Assembly (NCBI GenBank): GCA_003599575.1
Contig: QZKV01000090.1
Span: 1 to 64,000, forward strand
Source: Desulfobacteraceae bacterium
GTDB lineage: Bacteria; Desulfobacterota; Desulfobacteria; Desulfobacterales; Desulfosarcinaceae
Reading direction: 5' to 3'
DNA: 64,000 nucleotides
Part shown: in pieces, positions 54,231-62,786 of the stretch
Numbering within the stretch: position 1 is the stretch's first letter
Layout of the letters: each line of letters begins with the position of its first letter
The notes under the pieces: model-generated
What the model was told of the DNA's origin: nothing
The model's input: only the letters and a program-made list of their open reading frames with translations
Database searches by the model: none
Program-made: the position numbers and the translations under genes

Positions 54231-55832
54231 ATGTTTAAAAAACGCTTATCCCTTCCAAAAATTTTGCTGGCGACCGGATTTATTTGGCTCATCGCATTTT
54301 CTGCAATTGTCTCGGCCGCACAGGTCACGCTACAATGGGATGCCATTGATACGGTCCCGGACGGCTACCGGCTGTATCAACGCCTTTCAGGATTCGCTTA
54401 CAACTATACAGAACCTGCATGGTCCGGCACAGACACGACTTGTGTGATCGAAAATTTGACCCCCGGTGCTTCCTATTATTTTGTCGTTCGGGCCTTTAAA
54501 GGCGCCGACGAAAGCGCTGACTCCAACGAGGTGCAATATACTGCCGCCGTTATTGTGGAGCCCGATTTAGACAGCGATGGTGATGGATGGAATGATGCTT
54601 TGGATGCTTTTCCTTACGATTCGCTTGAATGGCTTGATACCGACAGCGACGGTATTGGCAACAATGCCGATGAGGACGATGACGGGGACGGAATGCCGGA
54701 CATATGGGAACTTGCGCATGGATTGAATCCGCTGGTTGATGATGCTTTTTCCGATTTGGATGGCGATGGAACTTTCAACATCGACGAATACACCCATGGC
54801 AGCGACCCGTCCAATGTGCCGGGTAATTCGGCACCGGCCAAACCCGTGCTCAGCCGGCCCCTCAATGGCGCCCGGACGGTCGGATTGACGCCCACCTTGA
54901 TGACCGGGGTTTTTGCGGATGCCGATGGCGACAGCCATGCCCGGACATGTTATCAGATCAGCACCACCCCCGATTTCTCTTCTCTGGTCTTTGAACGGAC
55001 TTACACGCGACATCTGACCGGGCTGAGGGTTCCGGATCTGATTCTTGATCCTGAAACCACTTATTACTGGCGCGTCAAGTTTTACGACAATCACAACAGT
55101 GCTTCCGAATGGTCCGATTTCTTCGAATTCGAGACCCTCGATTATGCGGCGGCCGGTGATGTGAACGGCAACGGTATCATCGATGTGCAGGAGTTCGGGC
55201 AAGCTTTCGATATCGATGAGGATGGCACGGCAGATGTACTTCAGTCCGGCCTGCAAGGGGTTGTCACAACGGATATTCACAATTTACGTGTGGCCGTGAA
55301 GCGTCTCAGTGCTGATGTGCAGGTGATCGGAGTAATGGCGCTGGATTTGGATGAACTGCCGCCGGCAAATAACCAACCCGAACAATTGACCGGGATCATC
55401 AGTTTCAAACTGCTGCTCTTGAATGATGCTTCAACCGCGGTGGTTACCATCTTCTTCTCACAGCCGGCGCCCCCCGATGCCAAATGGTTCAAGTTCGAGC
55501 CCGATGAGGGGTGGTCCGACTATGCCAATGCGGTTTTCAGCCAGGATCGCAAATCGGTCACCCTGGTTTTGGAAGATGGCGGTGTGGGTGATCAAGATGG
55601 CGTTCGCAACGGCATCATCGTCGATCCTTCCGGCCTGGGCTACAGCACTCAATCCTCGGAACCATCAAGTTACGCGCCGGCGGATGCGGGTGGATTGAGC
55701 TGCTTTATCGCTGCGGCATGGCCTGGAGATGCGAAATGGGCTGGCAAGGCGGTTCTCCTGCTGGCGGTGATAGCGATCCTGTTGGGGCAAGCGGCCCTTT
55801 CCCCAATCCGCTTCCGTGACCGCGAAATATAA
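54231..55832 (+). CDS. Secreted surface protein with FnIII, thrombospondin-3 repeats and C-terminal sorting segment
   Basis: A 533-residue protein. Signal peptide residues 1-30 (MFKKRLSLPKILLATG). An FnIII domain spans about 30-115 (QVTLQWDAIDTVPDGYRLYQ). Calcium-binding thrombospondin type 3 repeats follow (DSDGDGWNDALD, DTDSDGIGNNADEDDDGDG). A second FnIII-like domain is around 215-310, a dockerin-like EF segment near 312 (GDVNGNGIIDVQEF), and a choice-of-anchor-U-type domain up to 485. The C-terminus has a Gly-Leu-Ser-Cys-Phe-Ile segment and a membrane helix followed by Arg, the form of a CTERM sorting signal. It is controlled by the sigma-54 promoter and c-di-GMP riboswitch upstream. It is likely an adhesin or matrix component. 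Confidence 0.85.
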   Translation: MFKKRLSLPKILLATGFIWLIAFSAIVSAAQVTLQWDAIDTVPDGYRLYQRLSGFAYNYTEPAWSGTDTTCVIENLTPGASYYFVVRAFKGADESADSNEVQYTAAVIVEPDLDSDGDGWNDALDAFPYDSLEWLDTDSDGIGNNADEDDDGDGMPDIWELAHGLNPLVDDAFSDLDGDGTFNIDEYTHGSDPSNVPGNSAPAKPVLSRPLNGARTVGLTPTLMTGVFADADGDSHARTCYQISTTPDFSSLVFERTYTRHLTGLRVPDLILDPETTYYWRVKFYDNHNSASEWSDFFEFETLDYAAAGDVNGNGIIDVQEFGQAFDIDEDGTADVLQSGLQGVVTTDIHNLRVAVKRLSADVQVIGVMALDLDELPPANNQPEQLTGIISFKLLLLNDASTAVVTIFFSQPAPPDAKWFKFEPDEGWSDYANAVFSQDRKSVTLVLEDGGVGDQDGVRNGIIVDPSGLGYSTQSSEPSSYAPADAGGLSCFIAAAWPGDAKWAGKAVLLLAVIAILLGQAALSPIRFRDREI

Positions 55833-55865
55833 GACACGAAAATCCATCTGGATTGAACCAGCCAG

Positions 55866-55898
55866 GACCCGGGTTTCCGAGCGGAAATCCGGGTCTTT
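55866..55898 (+). terminator. Terminator of the surface protein gene
   Basis: GACCCGGGTTTCC (55866-55878) and GGAAATCCGGGTC (55883-55895) pair with one mismatch around a four-base loop. Only three Ts follow directly, so it may be weak. Confidence 0.7.
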
Positions 55899-56068
55899 GC
55901 TTAAGAAAGTCCCGAATCTCACCCCGGGTCAAATCCTGCCGAGGGCCAGGGTGTTCAATCCCAAAATAGGGTCACCTATTCTGAGGATGAACCCTGCCCA
56001 CCCGCCCATGACTTTAAAATCGCCTGAAAGTTCTGGGGACATCCATAGGATCGTTGGGCCGGTGGGCA

Positions 56069-56749
56069 TTACTCGATCACATGTCCAAAACGGGCATCTG
56101 CTTCGATGGTGATGCGGTTCAACTCATCCTCCAGGGCCTGCGCGCAGTCTTGCATTTGATCTGGATCGCTGCCGCCGGGCACCTGGATGGGGTTGCCATA
56201 AATGAGGATACACGGGCTGGCCGGGTAAGGAAGGATGAAACGATCCCAGCTGTTGAAGACTTTGCGCTGCTGGGCACTATACGTGACCGGCACGATGGGA
56301 TACCCCGTCTTCTGCGCCAAAAAAATAACTCCTGGTTGCACCTTTTCGCGCGGCCCCTGGGGGCCGTCGGGAACCACGCCGCCCGGCCGGTGGCCTGTAC
56401 GCATTCTTTTTATCATGCTTGCCAAGGCCCGAGTGCCCCCTTTGCTTGTCGACCCCCGCACGGTCATTTGACCCTGGCGCTGCAATATCCGAGCGATTAT
56501 TTCACCATCGGCTGAATCGCTCACCAATACGGCCGCCCCCAATCTTTTGTGGGCATAGGTGATCAGAAGAATGCGCGCATGCCAGAAAGCCAGGATAAAC
56601 CGTCGCGAGGCCAAAATTTCTTCAATTGGTTGGCGGCCCCGGATCTCGATCCTGGAACCGCCCAGCAGCACATCGATGAACAATTTGCCGGCCAGACCGA
56701 TCAATCGCCACTTCATATCCGAAGCGCCAGGCCTCTTCTTAAACAGCAT
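56069..56749 (-). CDS. DUF374 lysophospholipid acyltransferase family protein
   Basis: A 226-residue membrane-associated acyltransferase. The catalytic His is in LAFWHARILLI, within an H-x4-D-like context of the LPLAT family; VSDSADGEII, RGSTSKGGTRAL and VVPDGPQGPRE form the remaining conserved blocks. Family members add acyl chains, for example to lipid A in some bacteria (DUF374 proteins). It overlaps the end of lpxB by 11 bases, so a role in lipid A acylation is likely. Membrane anchoring by the N-terminus. Confidence 0.88.
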   Translation of the reverse strand: MLFKKRPGASDMKWRLIGLAGKLFIDVLLGGSRIEIRGRQPIEEILASRRFILAFWHARILLITYAHKRLGAAVLVSDSADGEIIARILQRQGQMTVRGSTSKGGTRALASMIKRMRTGHRPGGVVPDGPQGPREKVQPGVIFLAQKTGYPIVPVTYSAQQRKVFNSWDRFILPYPASPCILIYGNPIQVPGGSDPDQMQDCAQALEDELNRITIEADARFGHVIE

Positions 56750-57884
56750 GATCGCACCCCATCAAGGAACATGCGATCCGGGCGACGTTGCGCGAGGCGC
56801 CGTTTTGGCCCAAGCGCTGTCTTACCAGCGCCAATTCCTTGCATACCTCGGAATAGAGTTGGGGATCTGAGACCATGGAATAGGCGGCCTGACAGATTGC
56901 TTCCGGGGTGGCTTCATTTTGAACCAATTCGGGTACGATGCGCTTCCCCGCGATCAGGTTGACCAGGCCGATGTGTTGAACGTGGATCAGCGCCCGGCCC
57001 AACCAGTAACTCAATGGCGAAACCGCATAGGTAATGATCATGGGTGTGCCGCAGATAGCGGCCTCCAAAGTCACTGTTCCGGATGCCACGATGGCCAGGT
57101 GGCACCGCGGGAACAATTCACTGACCGGTTCATGGCTGATTTCCGCGTGCCGGAGTTGATGGTCGTTCAGAATGGAACGAATCAGCGCGTCATTGATGGA
57201 AGGGGCACAGGAGACCACAAAGCGGAGGTTCGTCATTTTATCCTGCAGACGCCGGCCGGCTTGGAGCATCAAGGGCAGGAGGCTGCGTACTTCCGATACG
57301 CGCGAGCCGGGCAGAAATCCAATCACCGGCGCGTTATGATCCGGCAATGCCGCCAGGCGAAGCGGGACCCTGCCGGTAGTGGAGTCCATCAGGGGATGGC
57401 CCACGAAAGAGACCGGTACATTGTGCTGTTCATAAAACGCTTTTTCAAAAGGCAGGATCACGGCCATATGATCTGCCCGCTTCTTGATTTTGTTGACCCG
57501 CTTGGAGCGCCAGGCCCATACTTGGGGACTGATATAATAAAGCACCGGTACGCCCAATTTCTTGGCTGTGGCGGCCAAATGGAGGTTGAAATCGGGGAAG
57601 TCGATCAAAATTAAAAGGTCGGGTCGCAAACCGGACAGCAACCGTTTGAGTTGGGCCATGGCTTTCATGATATGAGAAAGCTTGGCGATCACTTCGGTAA
57701 TGCCCACCACCGCAAGCTGATCTGCATCCACCAGGATCTTCGCCCCGGCCGCCCGCATGGCCTTGCCGCCCATGCCGCAGACAAAAACCGGACCGTGCTG
57801 CTCGTGCAAGGCATGGATCAAATGCGATCCGTGAAGATCTCCGGATGCTTCGCCGGCAACCATTACAACCGATTTGAGTGTCAT
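56739..57884 (-). CDS. lpxB: Lipid-A-disaccharide synthase
   Basis: A 381-residue glycosyltransferase joining UDP-diacylglucosamine to lipid X. Typical blocks: VVMVAGEASGDLHG, LIDFPDFNLHLA, YYISPQVWAW, ILPFEKAFYEQH, FLPGSRVSEV and the C-terminal VASGTVTLEAAICGTPMI. The ATG at 57884 begins the conserved N-terminus. It follows the Gfo/Idh gene by 7 bases and precedes the DUF374 acyltransferase, in the lipid A cluster. Confidence 0.96.
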   Translation of the reverse strand: MTLKSVVMVAGEASGDLHGSHLIHALHEQHGPVFVCGMGGKAMRAAGAKILVDADQLAVVGITEVIAKLSHIMKAMAQLKRLLSGLRPDLLILIDFPDFNLHLAATAKKLGVPVLYYISPQVWAWRSKRVNKIKKRADHMAVILPFEKAFYEQHNVPVSFVGHPLMDSTTGRVPLRLAALPDHNAPVIGFLPGSRVSEVRSLLPLMLQAGRRLQDKMTNLRFVVSCAPSINDALIRSILNDHQLRHAEISHEPVSELFPRCHLAIVASGTVTLEAAICGTPMIITYAVSPLSYWLGRALIHVQHIGLVNLIAGKRIVPELVQNEATPEAICQAAYSMVSDPQLYSEVCKELALVRQRLGQNGASRNVARIACSLMGCDHAV

Positions 57885-57891
57885 AGATATA

Positions 57892-58881
57892 CTACCGCAC
57901 CAGCCGTTCACTGGTCTGCTGAATTTGATCCATGATGCTGAGTGCGATTTTCAAAGCATCCCTTCCCATCTGCCCGGTCACTTCGGGCACCCTTCTTTCA
58001 ATCACGGCTTTAACAAAAGAGTGAATTTCATCATCCAGTGCATCGGCGTGCGAAAAGCTGCGTTGCTCGACCGCCATGCCCGGTATCACTCCCTCGTTTT
58101 TAGGTCCTTCTTGACGGATAAAGGTGATTTCGCGGTTGGCAAAATTGACGGAAATGTAGGCTTCTTTTTGAAAAAGCCGGATTTTACGTTCATTTTTCAT
58201 CGAGATGCGGCTGGCGGTCACATTGGCGATGCAGCCGCTCTCAAATTCCAGGCGCGCATTGGCGATATCGACTGTCCCCGTGATCACTGGAATACCGGCC
58301 GCATGGATGCTTTTGATACCCGAGCGGACGAAGTTCAATATGATATCGATATCGTGGATCATCAAATCGAGCACGACGCTGACATCCAATCCGCGTTCCT
58401 TGAACATGCTGAGCCGGTGCGATTCGATAAACAGCGGCTGGTGCACGATGCCTTGCAAAGCGACCACCGCCGGATTGAAGCGTTCCAAATGTCCGACCTG
58501 GATGATGCAACCGTGCTGCTCAGCCATTTGAATCAAATCATCGGCCTGTTGAAGGGTGGTTGTTATCGGCTTTTCGATCAAAACATCCACGCCTTGATCT
58601 ATAAAGTCGCGGCTGACCGCATAATGGGATTCCGTGGGCACAGCGATGCTCACCGCATCCACCTTGCCGATCAGGTCCGGATGATGATAATAGGCCGCAG
58701 TACCCAAATGGCCTGCAATTCTGTCGGCCTGGGCTCGGTCGGCATCCACCACACCGACCAATTCCACATCCGGCTGGCGGGCGTATTTTTCAGCATGAAA
58801 TTTCCCCAGGTATCCGACCCCGACGACACCGACGCGAAGCTTACGCTTGCTGAGGCCGGAGGGACGCTTTTTTGGATTCAT
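57892..58881 (-). CDS. Gfo/Idh/MocA family oxidoreductase
   Basis: A 329-residue NAD(P)-dependent oxidoreductase: Rossmann motif VGVVGVGYLGKFHAEKYA, the EKPITTTLQQADDL block with the catalytic Lys and the second domain beginning with VGHLERFNPAV. Members act on sugar derivatives. Its place between lpxI and lpxB suggests a role in lipid A sugar modification, for example of UDP-GlcNAc derivatives, as with GnnA (2-amino-3-keto intermediate); the partner aminotransferase GnnB is not seen here. The exact substrate is inferred only from neighbourhood. Confidence 0.85.
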   Translation of the reverse strand: MNPKKRPSGLSKRKLRVGVVGVGYLGKFHAEKYARQPDVELVGVVDADRAQADRIAGHLGTAAYYHHPDLIGKVDAVSIAVPTESHYAVSRDFIDQGVDVLIEKPITTTLQQADDLIQMAEQHGCIIQVGHLERFNPAVVALQGIVHQPLFIESHRLSMFKERGLDVSVVLDLMIHDIDIILNFVRSGIKSIHAAGIPVITGTVDIANARLEFESGCIANVTASRISMKNERKIRLFQKEAYISVNFANREITFIRQEGPKNEGVIPGMAVEQRSFSHADALDDEIHSFVKAVIERRVPEVTGQMGRDALKIALSIMDQIQQTSERLVR

Positions 58882-58947
58882 AATCAGCTCATGGGCAGGG
58901 AAAACACCTGCATTGAAGTGCAAGACATAGAACACAGCGGGCAGTGT

Positions 58948-59784
58948 TCAACCTTCATGCGCCTGGGTCATCTCTTGTCCATCAAAGCCGACAATGGTGA
59001 TACCCACCTCGTTGGCCCGCTGGATCATGGTGGGACGATCAAAAACCACGGTCTTGCCTGCTTCCACAGCCAAGGCTTTGACTTTGGCCTGCTGCATCGT
59101 ATGGATGGTACCCAGCCCCACGGCCGGGATATCGAAGCGTGTGTCCTGAGTCGGTTTACAGACTTTGACAACGACGGCCTGCCCTTTACCAAGGGCGCCT
59201 CCCCTGGAAATGGCGGCATCGGTCCCCTCGATCGCCTCGACGGCCAGTATGCTGCCGCGGGCCACCACCACGCATTGGCCAATGTCCAGGCGTCCAACCT
59301 CCTTGGCAATTTTCCAGCCGAGGCGCATGTCGTCACGTTCGGTGCGCGACGGTTTTCGCCTGGTCCATACGCCGGCCGGCGCCAATAGCTCGGGAAGCAA
59401 AAAGGTCGAGGATTCGATTCGTATGCCCTCCTCCTCGAGCAGGTCGGCAAACGCTCTCAGAATGGCATCATCATGGGTGTGGCGCATGCGCGCCAATAAT
59501 GCGATGGCCTTCGTGTCCGGGCGAAAGTGGGTCAGCAATCGCACCTTGGCCACCCCCCCGATCATAACGGCCTGGGTGATGCCGTGTTGGCGGAAGAACT
59601 TGATGATGCGTTTGATTTGTCCAACATAGAGCCATTCAAAGATATGGACTTGCTGCGCCAAAATCGGATCGGTTTCACCTCGGTATCCGACGGCATAGAC
59701 CTGCCATTGTTTTTCCCGCGCCGCCCGGGCGAACAAAAAGGGGAATTGACCGTTTCCCGCAATCAGGCCGATTTTCTGAGTCAT
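58948..59784 (-). CDS. lpxI: UDP-2,3-diacylglucosamine diphosphatase LpxI
   Basis: A 278-residue DUF1009 protein (ATG at 59784; a GTG at 59793 is an alternative). Conserved segments: IGLIAGNGQFPFLFA at the N-terminus, FEWLYVGQIKRIIKFF, TQAVMIGGVAKV, and C-terminal PAVGLGTIHTM plus VVFDRPTMIQRANE. LpxI hydrolyses UDP-diacylglucosamine to lipid X in the lipid A pathway and replaces LpxH in many bacteria. It lies between lpxA and the Gfo/Idh gene. Confidence 0.94.
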   Translation of the reverse strand: MTQKIGLIAGNGQFPFLFARAAREKQWQVYAVGYRGETDPILAQQVHIFEWLYVGQIKRIIKFFRQHGITQAVMIGGVAKVRLLTHFRPDTKAIALLARMRHTHDDAILRAFADLLEEEGIRIESSTFLLPELLAPAGVWTRRKPSRTERDDMRLGWKIAKEVGRLDIGQCVVVARGSILAVEAIEGTDAAISRGGALGKGQAVVVKVCKPTQDTRFDIPAVGLGTIHTMQQAKVKALAVEAGKTVVFDRPTMIQRANEVGITIVGFDGQEMTQAHEG

Positions 59785-59807
59785 TGCATTCACTCGATTT
59801 CGGATGG

Positions 59808-60578
59808 TCAGCGGGTGATGCCGCGTTCGGACGACTTGATGAAATCGATGAAATTTTTAACTTCAGGAATGGGTTCAACTTCCGCGGCAACCCGTTCGAT
59901 GGCCTCATTCAACGTCAACCCGATTCGAAAAATCAAGCGGTAGGTCTTCTTGAGTTGAGAGACGGCCGCTGCGGAAAAGCCGTGCCTTTTCAAACCTACC
60001 TGGTTCAATCCGTGGAGGGTTGCGCGGTCCCCTACGGCCAGGACGTACGGCGGTATATCCTTGACCACCGCGGACTTGCCGCCGACAAAGGCATATTCGC
60101 CCACGCGAACGAACTGGTGGATGGCCACCAGACCCCCGATGCTGGCAAAATCGCCGATGTGGATATGGCCGGCCAGGGTGGCGGCATTGGACATGACGAC
60201 GCAGCGTCCCACTTTGCAATCATGGGCGACGTGGGTGTAAGCCATCAGAAGGCAACTATCGCCAATTTGCGTCAGCCCGCCGCCCGATTGGGTACCCCGA
60301 TGAATGGTCGCAAATTCCCGAATGGTGCAGCCGTTGCCGATCTTGACCCAGGTCTCTTCATCCTTGAATTTGACGGCTTGGGGTGGGGCGCCGATGGCGG
60401 CATATTGGTAGATTTTGCAATTGGAACCTATTTCCACATACGGGTCGATCACGACATGAGACAGGATTTGGGTCCCTGCACCGATTACCACATGATCGCC
60501 GATGATGGAATAGGGCCCAATGGTGACCCCCTCACCGATTCGAGCTTTGGAACTGATGATTGCCGTTGGATGGATCAT
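59808..60578 (-). CDS. lpxA: UDP-N-acetylglucosamine acyltransferase
   Basis: A 256-residue left-handed beta-helix enzyme that puts the first acyl chain on UDP-GlcNAc. Hexapeptide repeats run over the first two thirds (IGEGVTIGPYSIIGDHVVIG), with the catalytic His in AYTHVAHDCKVG. The C-terminal helical domain is present. It is 6 bases downstream of fabZ and cotranscribed. Length is standard. Confidence 0.97.
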   Translation of the reverse strand: MIHPTAIISSKARIGEGVTIGPYSIIGDHVVIGAGTQILSHVVIDPYVEIGSNCKIYQYAAIGAPPQAVKFKDEETWVKIGNGCTIREFATIHRGTQSGGGLTQIGDSCLLMAYTHVAHDCKVGRCVVMSNAATLAGHIHIGDFASIGGLVAIHQFVRVGEYAFVGGKSAVVKDIPPYVLAVGDRATLHGLNQVGLKRHGFSAAAVSQLKKTYRLIFRIGLTLNEAIERVAAEVEPIPEVKNFIDFIKSSERGITR

Positions 60579-60584
60579 GCTTGT

Positions 60585-61025
60585 TTACCCTTCGAAAGTA
60601 GCCATGAGTTGTGCCTCGGCGGCGACCTGGCCCTCTACTTTGGCCGAGCCGGACATCTTGATGACCTTGGCACGTTTTTTCACGATTTCCAATTCCAGAA
60701 TCAATTGATCTCCCGGTACCACTTGTTTCCTGAATCGAACTTGGTCCAATCCCATAAAATACATGAGAGTGCCTGCGTCTAAATTCGGCATGGAGTGGAA
60801 AGCCAGCACCCCGCCTGCTTGGGCCATAGCCTCGATGATCAGCACGCCCGGCATAATGGGGGTCCCCGGAAAATGTCCTTGGAAAAACGGTTCATTGATC
60901 GTCACATTCTTCAATCCGATGATTTTCTGATCTGGAACGCACTCCAATATCCGATCGATCAAAAGAAAAGGATAGCGGTGCGGAAGGTGTTTCATGATGG
61001 ATCGAATATCCATAGGAAGGTCCAT
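60585..61025 (-). CDS. fabZ: 3-hydroxyacyl-ACP dehydratase
   Basis: A 146-residue hotdog-fold dehydratase of fatty acid synthesis. The active-site His is in HLPHRYPFLLIDRI and the Glu in GHFPGTPIMPGVLIIEAMAQ. GAGGAG lies 7 bases before the ATG. It acts on 3-hydroxyacyl-ACPs and is linked to the lipid A genes because both draw from hydroxyacyl-ACP; lpxA and lpxD flank it. Confidence 0.97.
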   Translation of the reverse strand: MDLPMDIRSIMKHLPHRYPFLLIDRILECVPDQKIIGLKNVTINEPFFQGHFPGTPIMPGVLIIEAMAQAGGVLAFHSMPNLDAGTLMYFMGLDQVRFRKQVVPGDQLILELEIVKKRAKVIKMSGSAKVEGQVAAEAQLMATFEG

Positions 61026-61068
61026 TGCGCGGCTCCTCGCGTGTTGTTTTGTGCACCCTCAAGAAAGG

Positions 61069-62121
61069 TTAATCTTGATCAGGCTTGCCCTTCGAGTTGA
61101 ATTTTTCCAATTGGGTCAACCGGTTTTCCAAAGCCCGGACCTGTTTTTGCAGCTCAGGCAGATTGGGTAAGACCGGTTGAACACGAAGCCAGGTCCGATG
61201 GGGCATGGCCGCCATACCGCCGGAAACAATCTGTTGGTCGGGGACCGAATGGGCCACGCCTGTTTTCGGGCCGACGATGGCGCCGTTACCGATCGAGATA
61301 TGACCGCTGATGCCGGCTTGGCCGGCCAGGATGGCATGATGACCGATGGTGGTGCTGCCGGCTATGCCGACCTGAGCGATCAGGAGGGTATGCTCCCCCA
61401 CAACGACATTATGCGCGATATGCACCTGGTTATCGGTTTTGACGCCTGTTTTAATCCATGTCTTTCCGAAACTGGCCCGGTCGATGGTATTGCTGGCTCC
61501 GATTTCAACATCGTCATCGATCTGGACGATGCCGAGCTGAGGAATTTTGTGGTGCCGACCGCCATCTTGTACAAACCCATAGCCGTCGCTGCCGATCACC
61601 GTACCGGCATGGATGATCACACGGCGGCCGATGCTGCAACGCTCCAGGATCGATACATGGGGGTAAACAACGCTGTCATCACCGATGACCACATCGTCTC
61701 CGACCACCACCAGCGGATGTATAATTGTATTGTGTCCGAGAATGATCCGAGCCCCGAGAACCGCGCCGGGACCTATGGATACATGCCTGCCGAACATACA
61801 GCCTTCTCCGACAACCGCGGTCGGGTGGATACCGGCCGGCGGTTGCTTGGCAGGATGAAATTTTTCCAAAACACGCGCAAAAGCCAGACGCGGGTTATCC
61901 ACCCGGATCAGGTTTCTGGAAGCATCCGAAAATTCCCTGGGCACCAGCAGCGCCGCGGCCTGCGTGAGCGCAATGCGTTTCAAGCCCGGGCCTTTTTCTG
62001 CGAATGTGATCTGGTGCGCGTCTGCGGCATCTATGGGGCCTGCACCTTCAATCACGCAATCCGGATCTCCGAGCAGTTCCCCACCCACCCATTGGGCGAT
62101 ATCGCGTAATAGGGCAGCCAT
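61069..62121 (-). CDS. lpxD: UDP-3-O-(3-hydroxyacyl)glucosamine N-acyltransferase
   Basis: A 350-residue left-handed beta-helix enzyme that adds the second (amide-linked) acyl chain. The ATG at 62121 has AAGGA 8 bases upstream. The N-terminal domain (LLRDIAQWVGGELLGD) binds uridine, the hexapeptide repeats run over about residues 100-300 (VSIGPGAVLGARIILGHNT), and the C-terminus is helical. The block around DNQVHIAHNVVVGEH contains the catalytic His. It is in the order bamA, ompH, lpxD, fabZ, lpxA. Confidence 0.96.
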   Translation of the reverse strand: MAALLRDIAQWVGGELLGDPDCVIEGAGPIDAADAHQITFAEKGPGLKRIALTQAAALLVPREFSDASRNLIRVDNPRLAFARVLEKFHPAKQPPAGIHPTAVVGEGCMFGRHVSIGPGAVLGARIILGHNTIIHPLVVVGDDVVIGDDSVVYPHVSILERCSIGRRVIIHAGTVIGSDGYGFVQDGGRHHKIPQLGIVQIDDDVEIGASNTIDRASFGKTWIKTGVKTDNQVHIAHNVVVGEHTLLIAQVGIAGSTTIGHHAILAGQAGISGHISIGNGAIVGPKTGVAHSVPDQQIVSGGMAAMPHRTWLRVQPVLPNLPELQKQVRALENRLTQLEKFNSKGKPDQD

Positions 62122-62125
62122 CCGC

Positions 62126-62689
62126 TTATTCCTTGGGGCCTTGATTCTTTTTGCCCTGCTTGGCGTATTGGGTGTTGTATATTTTGACGATCTCGTCGGT
62201 GATATCCACATGCCCAGGCGCATAAACGACGCTGATATCTTCGAGAATCAGCAGATATCCTTCTTTTTTGCCGTGGTCTTGGATGATTTCAAGCACGCTT
62301 TGGCGCACTTCGTTTACCAGTTGAAGCTGGAGTTCCTGGATCCTACGGTCGTACTTTTTTTTAAGCGCCTTCACATCATCGATTTTGCGCTCCAATTCCC
62401 ATTTTTGCTCTTCGCGGGCTTGCTTGCTCATGACCCCTGTGTCTTGCTCCAGCCTTTTTTCCAAGGCCTTGATTTCTTCTCCATTTTGTTTAAGATCCTG
62501 TTCCATTCGCTGCCCTTCGACATTGATCTTGTCTCGGGCGGCTTTGCCGGCCGTTGAATTTTCAAAAAGTTTCTGAAAATTAACCGTTCCGATTTTGGCA
62601 ACATCCGCACAGAATCCGAAAGGGATAGCAATGGTCAAAAGAAAAGCGGCCAGGAGAATCATCATCGTTATTGTCTTGCGCAATTGCAT
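62126..62689 (-). CDS. skp: OmpH/Skp-family periplasmic chaperone
   Basis: A 187-residue secreted protein. GGAGGTGCC precedes the ATG. The signal peptide ends near PFGFCADV. The mature part is a long coiled coil (KINVEGQRMEQDLKQNGEEI, LERKIDDVKALKKKYDRRIQ) typical of Skp, which holds unfolded outer-membrane proteins. It lies directly downstream of bamA and overlaps the lpxD leader closely (4 bases). Confidence 0.92.
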   Translation of the reverse strand: MQLRKTITMMILLAAFLLTIAIPFGFCADVAKIGTVNFQKLFENSTAGKAARDKINVEGQRMEQDLKQNGEEIKALEKRLEQDTGVMSKQAREEQKWELERKIDDVKALKKKYDRRIQELQLQLVNEVRQSVLEIIQDHGKKEGYLLILEDISVVYAPGHVDITDEIVKIYNTQYAKQGKKNQGPKE

Positions 62690-62786
62690 GGCACCTCCTC
62701 GATCAGGTTTTTGCGGCTGGGTGTATTTCAGCACCTTATGCCGTCTACTTTTGGAATAAAACGGCATTGTTTGCAAGGAATTTTGT

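Noticed and set aside
57874-59388. A 504-codon plus-strand open frame over the Gfo/Idh and lpxI genes
   Set aside because: Antisense to two recognisable enzymes; translation shows no family features.
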